Source: an uncultured Lachnospiraceae bacterium
GTDB taxonomy: Bacteria > Bacillota > Clostridia > Lachnospirales > Lachnospiraceae
DNA length: 21,786 bases
Direction of reading: 5' to 3'
Assembly: GCA_902496125.1 (NCBI GenBank)
Contig: CABUZU010000017.1
Span: forward strand, 1-21,786
Shown here: piece after piece, positions 15,675-21,786 of the stretch
Layout of the letters: each line of letters opens with the position of its first letter
Position numbering within the stretch: position 1 is the stretch's first letter
Program-made: the position numbers and the translations under genes
The notes under the pieces: generated by a model
What the model saw: only the letters and a program-made list of their open reading frames with translations
The model's database searches: none
What the model was told of the DNA's origin: nothing

Positions 15675-16523
15675 GTGATTACAGAGGAAGATGTAAAAAA
15701 AGTATTAGAAGAATATAAAAAGGTTTTAGGAAAAGACCTTTGGCTTTGCGATATGGAAAATAAAATTTTAGCTTCGACTCTTTCAATTCGAGATGTGTTC
15801 TTCCATAAAGCCCTAGAAGGACATCTAAATAAAGAAGAGGTCTTAAGACAGGCGGAGCAGTTGCATTTGTCAGAACAAACATGGAAGACCTTGTTTTTAG
15901 TGCAAGTAGAAAAGGGAAATAAAGAAGATGTATTAGAAATTCTACAAAATTTCTTTCCAGAAGATGAACAAGATTTTATGCTTAACTATTCGGATACAGA
16001 TATATTGATTCTTAAGTATTGGGATGATTTATCACAAGTGAGCGAAAATTTTGTACATTCGCTATTAGATACAGTCGAGGGAGATTCTTATAGTAAAGTG
16101 ATATTTTCTTCTAGTTTACCATTTTTATCATGGAAAGAATTATATAAGGCAGGCAGGCAAGCAAAACAAACCATGCAGGCAGGTCGCTTCTTCTATCAAG
16201 AACTTAAGTTTTTCAAATATGAGAACTTAAAATTAGAGCGATTAGTATATAATATGAGTAGGGAACAATGTGCAGACTTTTTAGAAGATTCAAATAATGA
16301 AGATGTTTTTGGCGATAAAGATTTAGTAAATACTGCTTTAGCATTAATGGATTGCCAGGGAAATGCAGCAGAGACGGCAAGAACGCTTTATGTACATCGA
16401 AATACATTAAATTATCGTTTAGAAAAGATTAAACGTCTTACAGGATTGGATATTAAAAAGTATAAAGATGCCGCACAGTTTCAAATGCTTGTATTAGTGC
16501 ATCAAAAAATAAAAAAGGGTTAG
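15675..16523 (+). CDS. PucR/CdaR-type helix-turn-helix regulator
   Basis: A 282-residue protein whose C-terminus (about 215-272) is a PucR-type helix-turn-helix: ALALMDCQGNAAETARTLYV followed by HRNTLNYRLEKIKRLTGLDI, closely matching CdaR/PucR regulators. The first 210 residues are an effector or GGDEF-like middle region that I cannot assign, and no clear sugar-diacid domain is visible. The start is a GTG at 15675, six bases after AAAGGAG; the ATG two bases earlier is followed at once by a stop. It is the first gene of an operon with three small conserved proteins. Its target is unknown; position next to msmK suggests carbohydrate control, but this is inference. Confidence 0.82.
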   Translation: MITEEDVKKVLEEYKKVLGKDLWLCDMENKILASTLSIRDVFFHKALEGHLNKEEVLRQAEQLHLSEQTWKTLFLVQVEKGNKEDVLEILQNFFPEDEQDFMLNYSDTDILILKYWDDLSQVSENFVHSLLDTVEGDSYSKVIFSSSLPFLSWKELYKAGRQAKQTMQAGRFFYQELKFFKYENLKLERLVYNMSREQCADFLEDSNNEDVFGDKDLVNTALALMDCQGNAAETARTLYVHRNTLNYRLEKIKRLTGLDIKKYKDAAQFQMLVLVHQKIKKG

Positions 16524-16533
16524 AGGTATAAAT

Positions 16534-17022
16534 ATGAATGAATACTGTGAATTTTTAGTAAAGAAGAGCACGTCGCCATTGACTAGGATGTTAAGACCGA
16601 TATGCTTTGCATTAGATGGAATTACATTGTTTTTAGCATTGTTTTTACATTGGATTTTTTTGATTCCTTTTGCTGTCTTTGTTGGAGCAACGATATTAGT
16701 ATCTCGTTATGCCAATATAGAGTATGAATATCTACTAGCAGCAGGGGAAATTTCGGTAGACAAGATTATGAACCAACAAAAACGTAAACATCTTTTTGAC
16801 CTTACATTAGAAAGTGTAGGACAAGTAATCCCTGCTGATTCTCCAGCAAGAGAGGGACTAAAAGCAAAAAATTATAAGACAATTGATGTTTCATCGACTG
16901 CATCGCAGGTAAAAATTTATTCGCTTGTATGTAATAACCAGACAGAGTATCTATTTAATTTAAATGAGAAATTTTTAGATGCTTTAGAAGAAATCTTACC
17001 AGTGGGTAGTGTAAAGAGGTAG
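16534..17022 (+). CDS. Small conserved membrane protein, possibly DUF6106-like
   Basis: A 162-residue protein with two adjacent hydrophobic segments (about 20-40 and 41-57) followed by a soluble cytoplasmic part with YANIEYEYLLAAGEISVDKI and a run of basic residues (NQQKRKHLF). The pattern, two helices then a YEYLL-GEI segment, reminds me of DUF6106 proteins of Lachnospiraceae; this is from memory and not checked. Function unknown. It starts 10 bases after the regulator's stop, with a GAGG site, and ends against the next gene, so it is in the same operon. Confidence 0.75.
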   Translation: MNEYCEFLVKKSTSPLTRMLRPICFALDGITLFLALFLHWIFLIPFAVFVGATILVSRYANIEYEYLLAAGEISVDKIMNQQKRKHLFDLTLESVGQVIPADSPAREGLKAKNYKTIDVSSTASQVKIYSLVCNNQTEYLFNLNEKFLDALEEILPVGSVKR

Positions 17023-17027
17023 TGTTT

Positions 17028-17504
17028 ATGAAAAAAGAATTAAATCGAATGACATTGATGTATAAGAATGGTATTTATACAAATATGTATGCGATTCCGA
17101 AATATACGATTCAAGGAGTGTGTGAGGGATATGAAATCTTTTATGCAGAAACAGTTGGAAGAGCAAAGATTCAATTAAAATATCAGTTAAATTATGCAGA
17201 AGAACCATTATTATTAGTACCTCATAAAATCATTGAAGATAAAAATAGAATTTGTAATGAATATGAAAAAAAGATTCAAACCGAAAAATATGGAGATTTA
17301 GAAAAGTTACAGAAGAAATATTCCGATGATGATCCATTTTGGGATGAGTTTTTTGAGTTGGTTTCTGATGAAGAAAAAGAAAAAGTATGGTATGATTTAG
17401 TAATGGAACAGGTTATGGATGTTATACAAGATGATATTGAAGCCAACGGTATTGAGGAAGAGAATCTTCCTTTAATTAGAAATAGGAGAGTATTAGAATT
17501 ATGA
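17028..17504 (+). CDS. Conserved protein of unknown function, acidic
   Basis: A 158-residue soluble protein that I do not recognise. The N-terminal half (about 5-75) is probably beta-rich with many tyrosines; the second half is very acidic and probably helical (KYSDDDPFWDEFFELVSDEE, then further Asp/Glu). No signal peptide or membrane helix. The ATG at 17028 is chosen because its AGAGG site is eight bases away; an in-frame GTG at 17022 lies too close to that site. The last four bases (ATGA) overlap the start of the next gene, indicating translational coupling and a linked role. Confidence 0.75.
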   Translation: MKKELNRMTLMYKNGIYTNMYAIPKYTIQGVCEGYEIFYAETVGRAKIQLKYQLNYAEEPLLLVPHKIIEDKNRICNEYEKKIQTEKYGDLEKLQKKYSDDDPFWDEFFELVSDEEKEKVWYDLVMEQVMDVIQDDIEANGIEEENLPLIRNRRVLEL

Positions 17505-18064
17505 TAACAGAAAAATTAGAAAAGCATATTTGTGACACGATTAAAGAATGGCAGATGAAGATTGGATATCAAAATGAAAGTATGAAGCTTTATTATCCAG
17601 CAGAGTCATTAGTAGGGTTATTAGGATTAGAAGATGAAACCGAAGAAGGTATTTATCGTGGACTTGCTAAATTTAATGAGTTAGTACAAGAAAGATTGGG
17701 AAATATTAAATGCTCGAATAATGGTGACCGTTATTGTTTAGAAATTTCAAAAGAAGGTTGTAAATATATCGCAACACAGATTCCAGATTCACCATTTTTA
17801 AAGAAATTTTTAGAAGTCATCACTTCAAAAGGTGTAACTTTAGAAAAGGTAGTGGATTGCTTTCGTTCTTTCGAACCTAATTGTATTGTGGAAGATGAAA
17901 CCGGTGAAGGCTTAGGACATGTATGTATGTTCCATGACACTTCAATCGATGATTATGTTTATTGTATTGAATCTGATGAATTTGGTGTAACCTATCACCG
18001 TTTTGTTAGAGAAGATTATGAAAAGCTGTTAGATGAGGGTGGACATCACCATCATCATGAATAA
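17501..18064 (+). CDS. Conserved protein, possibly DUF3877, with natural poly-His tail
   Basis: A 187-residue soluble protein. The start (IKEWQMKIGYQNESMKLYYP) and the later LGHVCMFHDTSIDDYVYCIE segment resemble the DUF3877 family of Lachnospiraceae as I recall it; function unknown. The first half looks helical (a GLLGLEDETEEGIYRGLAKF segment like a small winged-helix), the second half beta-rich. It ends GGHHHHHE (180-187), five consecutive histidines that could bind metal. It overlaps the preceding gene by four bases (ATGA) and is the last gene of the operon, closed by the long hairpin at 18072-18115. Confidence 0.78.
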   Translation: MITEKLEKHICDTIKEWQMKIGYQNESMKLYYPAESLVGLLGLEDETEEGIYRGLAKFNELVQERLGNIKCSNNGDRYCLEISKEGCKYIATQIPDSPFLKKFLEVITSKGVTLEKVVDCFRSFEPNCIVEDETGEGLGHVCMFHDTSIDDYVYCIESDEFGVTYHRFVREDYEKLLDEGGHHHHHE

Positions 18065-18066
18065 GT

Positions 18067-18233
18067 AAAGAAAAACCCCATTAGATTGATGATATATCGA
18101 ATCTAATGGGGTTTTAAATTATACTATCCAATGGATTATACCTCTCTTTCTTTAAAATGCTAGAAAAAAATTAAGTTCCTTTTGGACCGTACCTCCTATT
18201 CTGTAGATTTATCTATGTATTTGTTCTGTTGAT
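18067..18233 (-). ncRNA. Predicted small RNA, about 165 nt
   Basis: A consensus promoter on the - strand (18240-18267) faces left with no gene after it; about 165 bases later is a strong terminator whose better T-run is on this strand. The stretch between has no usable reading frame: an AGGAGGU lies at about 18191-18198 (- strand) but no ATG, GTG or TTG follows at a useful distance. Small internal hairpins are possible (TAGA-TAAA-TCTA near 18210, ATCCA-T-TGGAT at 18126-18136). I cannot match it to a known RNA family. Inferred from promoter plus terminator only. Confidence 0.55.
18072..18115. terminator. Long perfect-stem bidirectional terminator
   Basis: AAAACCCCATTAGATT (18072-18087) and its exact complement (18100-18115) form a 16-bp stem with a 12-base loop. 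On the + strand it closes the four-gene operon, but the following sequence is TTTTAAATT. On the - strand the stem is followed by TTTTTCTTTAC, a better T-run, so it also looks designed to end a leftward transcript from the promoter at 18240-18267. Confidence 0.9.
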
Positions 18234-18239
18234 GGTTTC

Positions 18240-18267
18240 ATTATAACAGAAAATAAAAAAATGTCAA
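18240..18267 (-). promoter_or_regulatory. Perfect sigmaA consensus promoter facing left
   Basis: On the - strand, TTGACA (18262-18267) and TATAAT (18240-18245) are both exact consensus, with a 16-base T-rich spacer. Expected start of transcription is near 18233. There is no protein gene downstream before the terminator at 18072-18115. Bases 18268-18368, upstream of it, are almost pure A/T and hold nothing else I can name. Confidence 0.75.
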
Positions 18268-18368
18268 TAGTAAAATCTAAAAAAAAATAAAAAAAATTTA
18301 AGTTAACAAAATATATAAAAAAATTATCTAAATTGAATACACAATTAAAACAATACACAGGATGAAAA

Positions 18369-18461
18369 TGTAACAAAATTGTAATAATCTTAATAAAAAT
18401 GCAAAAAAGTACTTTACAAAAGTTTTTCGCCGTGCTATATTAAATGTAACAAAAATGTAAC
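18369..18461 (+). promoter_or_regulatory. Promoter with two WalR-like boxes, first NlpC/P60 gene
   Basis: Promoter TTTACA (18413-18418), 17-base spacer, TATATT (18436-18441). Two direct repeats fit the WalR (YycF) consensus TGTWAH-N5-TGTWAH: TGTAAC-N5-TGTAAT at 18369-18385, upstream of the -35, and TGTAAC-N5-TGTAAC at 18445-18461, just downstream of the -10. WalRK controls cell-wall hydrolases in Firmicutes, which suits the gene that follows. Confidence 0.7.
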
Positions 18462-18486
18462 AAATTTGAAAGGAGACTTACATAAT

Positions 18487-19134
18487 ATGAAAGCAAAGCT
18501 TGGTAAGCTTACAATCGTATTTTTTGTTTTAATTTTATTATCATTAGGATATTCAAAGGAAGTATCAGCAGCAAGTAAAACAGGCTATATCACCGCTTCA
18601 GCATTAACAATTCGTGCGAAAGCATCAAAGACTTCTAAAGCACTCGGTTATTATCATAAAGGTAATAAAGTTACAATTAAAGGAAGTAAATCTGGATTTT
18701 ATAAGATTACTTATAAAGGAAAAACAGCTTATATTTCTCAGAAATATGTCTCTTCTAAGAAAGTAAGTTCAAGTTCATCAAAATCCTCTTCTTCAAAAGG
18801 ACAAAAAATTGTAACTTATGCTAAGAAGTTTGTAGGTAATCCATACAGATGGGGTGGCACAAGCTTAACAAGAGGAGCTGACTGTTCCGGATTTATTAAG
18901 TCTGTATATAAGAAATTTGGATATAACTTACCACATTCTTCGTATTCTTTAAGAAAAGTAGGTAAAAAGGTTAGCTATTCTAATAAGAAAGCAGGAGATA
19001 TTGTTTGTTATAGCGGTCACGTAGCTATTTACGCAGGAAATAATAAGATTGTACATGCAGCAAATACCAGAAAAGGAATCATTGTTTCAAAGGTTTCTTA
19101 TATGAAGGTAATTGGAGTTAGAAGAGTCGTATAA
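18487..19134 (+). CDS. Secreted SH3b-NlpC/P60 cell-wall hydrolase (first copy)
   Basis: A 215-residue exported peptidoglycan hydrolase. Signal peptide to about residue 28 (VSA-A cleavage), bacterial SH3 domain (about 32-92, GYITASALTIRAKAS and YKGKTAYISQKYV), a serine/lysine linker (93-105), then an NlpC/P60 peptidase (106-215). Catalytic Cys133 is in RGADCSGF, His178 in CYSGHVAIY and His190 in KIVHAAN. Such enzymes cut D-gamma-glutamyl-diamino acid bonds in stem peptides during wall growth or separation. The ATG at 18487 is chosen over an in-frame TTG at 18466, because AAAGGAG (18469-18475) lies between them and the signal peptide starts with MKAKLGKL. Probably WalR-controlled (inference from the boxes upstream). 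Very basic mature protein. Confidence 0.92.
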   Translation: MKAKLGKLTIVFFVLILLSLGYSKEVSAASKTGYITASALTIRAKASKTSKALGYYHKGNKVTIKGSKSGFYKITYKGKTAYISQKYVSSKKVSSSSSKSSSSKGQKIVTYAKKFVGNPYRWGGTSLTRGADCSGFIKSVYKKFGYNLPHSSYSLRKVGKKVSYSNKKAGDIVCYSGHVAIYAGNNKIVHAANTRKGIIVSKVSYMKVIGVRRVV

Positions 19135-19198
19135 AGCACAAAATTCGTATTCTTATTAATACTTCTGTAACAAATTTTAACAATTTAACAAAAAAGTC

Positions 19199-19263
19199 TT
19201 TACAAAAAGTAACAAATGTGCTATACTGTGAAAAGTTTGAAACAAATGTAACAATTTTGTAAT
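19199..19263 (+). promoter_or_regulatory. Promoter with WalR-like box, second NlpC/P60 gene
   Basis: TTTACA (19199-19204), 17-base spacer ending GTGC, TATACT (19222-19227): the same layout as the promoter at 18413-18441. A WalR-like direct repeat, TGTAAC-N5-TGTAAT, lies downstream at 19247-19263. A degenerate copy (TGTAAC then TTTAAC) lies upstream at 19166-19181. The 186 bases between the two genes show no clear terminator. Confidence 0.65.
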
Positions 19264-19320
19264 AAAAGATATAGAAAGTTAAAGAATAAAAAAAGAAATT
19301 TGGAAGGAGTATTAATCAAC

Positions 19321-19977
19321 ATGAAATCGAGAAAAATCGTTAATGTAATCTTAGCCGCAGCAATGACAATTACACTTTTAGCAGTAGGAAAGCCAATGGA
19401 TGCATCAGCAGCTCAGACTGGTTACGTTACAGCAGATGCTCTTACTGTTAGATCACAGGATTCTAAGACATCTAAGAGTGTAGGATATGTACATAAAGGC
19501 GATTCAGTTACAATCAAAGATTCTTCAAATGGTTTCTATCAGATTACTTATAAAGGAAAAACCGCTTACGTATCTCAGAAGTATGTATCTTCTAAGAAAG
19601 TAACAGCAAGTGCTACTAAGAAAACTTCTAGTTCAAAAGGACAGCAGATTGCAAACTATGCTACTAAATTTGTTGGTAACCCATATAGATGGGGTGGTAC
19701 AAGTTTAACAAGGGGAGCTGACTGTTCAGGATTTATCAAAGCCGTATATCAAAAATTTGGTTATAACTTACCACATTCTTCTTCAGCATTAAGAAGTAAA
19801 GGTACAGGTGTAAGTTCTTCTAATAAAAAAGCTGGTGACGTTGTATGTTATAGCGGTCATGTAGCATTATATATTGGAAATAATAAGATTGTACATGCAG
19901 CAAATACAAGAAAAGGAATCATCATTTCTAATGTTTCTTATATGAAAGTTGTAGCAATCAGAAGAATTGTAAAATAA
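19321..19977 (+). CDS. Secreted SH3b-NlpC/P60 cell-wall hydrolase (second copy)
   Basis: A 218-residue paralogue of the preceding protein with the same layout: signal peptide to about residue 30 (ASA-A cleavage), SH3b domain (about 33-94), short Ser/Thr/Lys linker, NlpC/P60 domain with Cys135 (RGADCSGF), His180 (CYSGHVALY) and His192 (KIVHAAN). The catalytic half is nearly identical to copy one, while signal peptide, SH3b and linker diverge and the mature protein is less basic. The ATG at 19321 is chosen over an in-frame TTG at 19300, because AAGGAG (19304-19309) lies between them. It ends before a bidirectional terminator shared with the galR gene. Confidence 0.92.
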   Translation: MKSRKIVNVILAAAMTITLLAVGKPMDASAAQTGYVTADALTVRSQDSKTSKSVGYVHKGDSVTIKDSSNGFYQITYKGKTAYVSQKYVSSKKVTASATKKTSSSKGQQIANYATKFVGNPYRWGGTSLTRGADCSGFIKAVYQKFGYNLPHSSSALRSKGTGVSSSNKKAGDVVCYSGHVALYIGNNKIVHAANTRKGIIISNVSYMKVVAIRRIVK

Positions 19978-19992
19978 GCATTAATTATATAT

Positions 19993-20022
19993 AAAAAAGA
20001 ATCTCAATTGAGATTCTTTTTT
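19993..20022. terminator. Bidirectional terminator between the hydrolase and galR genes
   Basis: A 30-base perfect palindrome centred between 20007 and 20008 (AATCTC-AATTGAGATT core, A-run before, T-run after). It makes a hairpin with a T-run on either strand, closing the second hydrolase gene and the convergent repressor gene, whose stop codon touches its right edge. Confidence 0.9.
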
Positions 20023-21020
20023 TATTGCTTTGGACTCTTACAAGAGTCACGGCATACTAATGTACAAGGAATTTTTGCACGAATAATCGTTTGAGAGTTC
20101 ATATTCGATGCTGCAAATAATTGATTTGCACCATATTGTCCCATATTATAAGCCGGTGCATGCATGGAGGTTAATGTTGGTGTCGTATAGTTGCAGATTT
20201 CCATATCATCAAATCCAATAATCGAAACATCGTTTGGTACTTGAATATTATGGTCATTAAGGGCTTTCATAGCTCCGACTGCAATGGCATCACTGGCAGC
20301 TAAAATTGCAGTCGGTATCGTATTTCTCTCAATGAGGGTTGTCATCATTTCGTATCCAGATTCAATGGAGAAGGATCCTTCTATTAAAAAGTCTTTATAT
20401 TCTAGTTTATGTTTGTTACAGAATGAAATAAAATATTTCTTTCTCTCATTGGTTACAATTTCAGATTCTCCCACATATTCAACTCCACCAAGAAATCCAA
20501 TTTTGCGATGTCCTAAGTTATACAAATGGTTTAAAGCGGTATAAACGGCATGGTGAAAATCAAGAGAAATGGAAGATGCGGAGTAATCATCTAATGCCAT
20601 ATCTAAAAAAACAATATTTTTAGTAAAATTTATTAAATTATTTACTTCTATTTTACTAAATTTACCAATACAGATTAATCCATTCACCCCTTTTAAGATT
20701 TCCATGTAATTTAAATCTGTTTTAAAGGCTCTTGTGATTTGAATAGAGTTCTTTAAACAAAAATCCTCAATCCCTTGGCGAATTAATAGATAGTAATTAT
20801 CCTTTAATTCATCCTTTGAAGAGAACCATTGTAAAATTCCAAGATTAAATGTAGACTTTGTTGAACCACGGGTCTTTTTGTAGTTTAATGACTGGGCGAC
20901 TTCGATGACTCGTTGTTTCGTTTCTAGGGATGTACTAAGTGTTGCATCGTTATTTAGAATACGAGAAACCGTGGCGGAAGATACACCAGCAGCCTTTGCA
21001 ATATCTTTAATAGTAGCCAT
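20022..21020 (-). CDS. galR: LacI/GalR-family repressor
   Basis: A 332-residue repressor. The N-terminal helix-turn-helix reads MATIKDIAKAAGVSSATVSR (1-20), then ILNNDATLS, close to GalR of streptococci. The rest is the periplasmic-binding-protein-like sugar sensor, with LGHRKIGFLGG, AILAASDAIAVGAMKALNDH and VSIIGFDDMEICNYTTPTLT. It faces away from a galactokinase gene, as galR does in Streptococcus, so the name is chosen from context plus similarity. The frame stays open to 21080, but the ATG at 21020 gives the family N-terminus and follows AAAGGAT. Likely autoregulated, through the TTTACTAAA-type sites in the divergent region. Confidence 0.88.
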   Translation of the reverse strand: MATIKDIAKAAGVSSATVSRILNNDATLSTSLETKQRVIEVAQSLNYKKTRGSTKSTFNLGILQWFSSKDELKDNYYLLIRQGIEDFCLKNSIQITRAFKTDLNYMEILKGVNGLICIGKFSKIEVNNLINFTKNIVFLDMALDDYSASSISLDFHHAVYTALNHLYNLGHRKIGFLGGVEYVGESEIVTNERKKYFISFCNKHKLEYKDFLIEGSFSIESGYEMMTTLIERNTIPTAILAASDAIAVGAMKALNDHNIQVPNDVSIIGFDDMEICNYTTPTLTSMHAPAYNMGQYGANQLFAASNMNSQTIIRAKIPCTLVCRDSCKSPKQ

Positions 21021-21047
21021 AATGTATATCCTTTCTTTTTTATTTAT

Positions 21048-21125
21048 AGTATAGCAAAAAAAATAAAAATAGTAAAACAATTAGTAAATATTTTTGTAAA
21101 AAATTTAGCAAAAAAATTTACTGAA
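21048..21125 (-). promoter_or_regulatory. galR promoter and operator cluster
   Basis: On the - strand TTTACT (21071-21076), 17-base spacer, TATACT (21048-21053). Sites resembling TTTA-C/G-TAAA lie at centres 21072, 21084, 21108 and 21121. The 21084 site (TTAGTAAATA, 21081-21090) is the exact inverse complement of one inside the galactokinase promoter (21136-21145). These are probable GalR operators. Confidence 0.65.
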
Positions 21126-21130
21126 ACATC

Positions 21131-21159
21131 TTGACTATTTACTAAAAGTGTATTATACT
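21131..21159 (+). promoter_or_regulatory. Galactokinase promoter with embedded operator
   Basis: TTGACT (21131-21136), 17-base spacer, TATACT (21154-21159), a strong sigmaA promoter. The spacer contains TTTACTAAA (21138-21146), so a bound GalR would block RNA polymerase directly. The next site, TTTACTGAA, is centred 21 bases upstream, two helical turns away. Confidence 0.8.
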
Positions 21160-21198
21160 GTCTACAACAAGTTAAAAAACAAATGAAAGGAGATACTG

Positions 21199-21786
21199 AT
21201 GAAGAATACGAAGACTCTAATCACGGCATTTAAGAATGGCGTTTACGCTGACAGATTAACGGACATTTATGTAGATAGTCAATTATTAGATTATCAAACC
21301 AACAGATACATTAAAGCTATTGAGAAATATGAGAAATTATTTGGAGAAGGAGAGGTAACCATCTTTAGTGCTCCAGGCAGGAGTGAAATTGGTGGTAATC
21401 ACACAGACCATCAACATGGTATGGTTTTAGCAGCTTCTATTAACTTAGATGCAATTGCTATTTCATCTCCATTAACAGAAGAAAAGGTTGAGATTGTTTC
21501 TGGTAATTACCCAATGGTTACCATTGATTTAAAGAAATTAGATGCAGTAAAATCTGAAGAAGGTACAACAAAGGCTTTAATTAAAGGTGTAATCGCTGGA
21601 TTAAAAGACAGAGGATATAAGATTGGTGGATTTAAGGCTTATATCACAAGTGATGTATTAATTGGAGCTGGATTATCTTCATCAGCAGCCTTTGAGACAA
21701 TTGTAGGAACAATTATTTCAGGATTCTATAATAACATGGAAATTTCCCCAGTTGTTATTGCACAGGTTGGTCAGTATGCAGAAAAC
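21199..21786 (+). CDS. galK: Galactokinase, 5' part (cut by window end)
   Basis: The first 196 codons of a GHMP-family kinase; the frame is open at the window edge. It would phosphorylate galactose released by the alpha-galactosidases, the entry step of the Leloir pathway. The N-terminal galactokinase signature is present in divergent form, APGRSEIGGNHTDHQHG (58-74), with R61, H68 and D70 where human GALK1 has R37, H44 and D46. The position of human E43 is Asn67. The ATP loop GAGLSSSAA (156-164) is intact. Start ATG at 21199 follows AAAGGAGA. A promoter with GalR-type operator lies upstream, and galR is divergent. Confidence 0.88.
   Translation, partial: MKNTKTLITAFKNGVYADRLTDIYVDSQLLDYQTNRYIKAIEKYEKLFGEGEVTIFSAPGRSEIGGNHTDHQHGMVLAASINLDAIAISSPLTEEKVEIVSGNYPMVTIDLKKLDAVKSEEGTTKALIKGVIAGLKDRGYKIGGFKAYITSDVLIGAGLSSSAAFETIVGTIISGFYNNMEISPVVIAQVGQYAEN

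Noticed and set aside
18131..18163. Ten-codon frame starting ATG at 18131 in the gap before the hydrolase genes
   Set aside because: No ribosome binding site and too short; it lies in the region assigned to the - strand small RNA.
18191..18198. AGGAGGT on the - strand inside the predicted small RNA, as a ribosome binding site for a tiny gene
   Set aside because: No ATG, GTG or TTG follows within a usable distance, so no peptide is supported.
18487..19977. Tandem similar hydrolase genes as evidence of a mobile element or phage lysis cassette
   Set aside because: No transposase, integrase, holin or terminal repeats; both proteins have signal peptides and house-keeping-type promoters, so ordinary gene duplication explains them.
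1..21786. CRISPR arrays, tRNA or rRNA genes, insertion sequences
   Set aside because: No regularly spaced repeats, no cloverleaf or rRNA-like segments, and no transposase or recombinase motifs were seen on either strand.

Overview
The window looks like a chromosome segment of a low-GC Firmicute, most likely a gut Lachnospiraceae (Clostridia). The grounds are strong AT bias, Clostridia-type AGGAG ribosome binding sites, an MsmK-type shared sugar ATPase, tandem GH36 alpha-galactosidases, and small proteins I recall mainly from Lachnospiraceae. I see no mobile element, phage gene, CRISPR array, rRNA or tRNA. The genus is not resolved.

Layout. (1) 21-1215 (+): a chorismate mutase/shikimate kinase fusion and a cytidine deaminase. 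(2) 1164-4415 (-): a three-gene operon, read as DUF624/YesL-like membrane protein, then a cytoplasmic ParB-like + BMP/PnrA-like fusion, then a metallophosphoesterase. Its end overlaps the deaminase tail. (3) 4858-8058 (+): an ABC sugar importer (lipoprotein binding protein and two permeases) with a hairpin between binding protein and permeases. (4) 8173-9081 (-): an AraC/MsmR-type regulator. (5) 9198-14381 (+): two GH36 alpha-galactosidases and a TTG-started membrane-anchored protein of unknown function. (6) 14472-15584 (+): the MsmK/UgpC-type ATPase with its own promoter. (7) 15675-18064 (+): a PucR/CdaR-type regulator and three small conserved proteins. Its promoter overlaps the msmK stop codon, and its leader begins with a strong hairpin. 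(8) 18067-18267 (-): a predicted small RNA with a perfect sigmaA promoter. (9) 18369-19977 (+): two paralogous secreted SH3b-NlpC/P60 hydrolases with WalR-like boxes. (10) 20022-21786: a GalR/LacI repressor divergent from a galactokinase gene cut by the window end.

How the genes fit together. The importer, MsmK, two cytoplasmic alpha-galactosidases and galactokinase form a coherent route: alpha-galactosides (melibiose, raffinose family) are imported intact, cleaved inside the cell, and the galactose is phosphorylated for the Leloir pathway. The AraC protein is the likely activator and GalR the likely galactose-responsive repressor. No enzyme for the sucrose released from raffinose is in the window.

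The least ordinary items are the ParB-like/BMP fusion and its operon, the predicted ~165-nt RNA at 18067-18233 (partly complementary to the hairpin loop upstream of the CdaR-type gene), the TTG-started membrane protein in the alpha-galactosidase operon, and the WalR-like boxes at the hydrolase pair. All functional calls come from reading motifs by eye; no database search was run.
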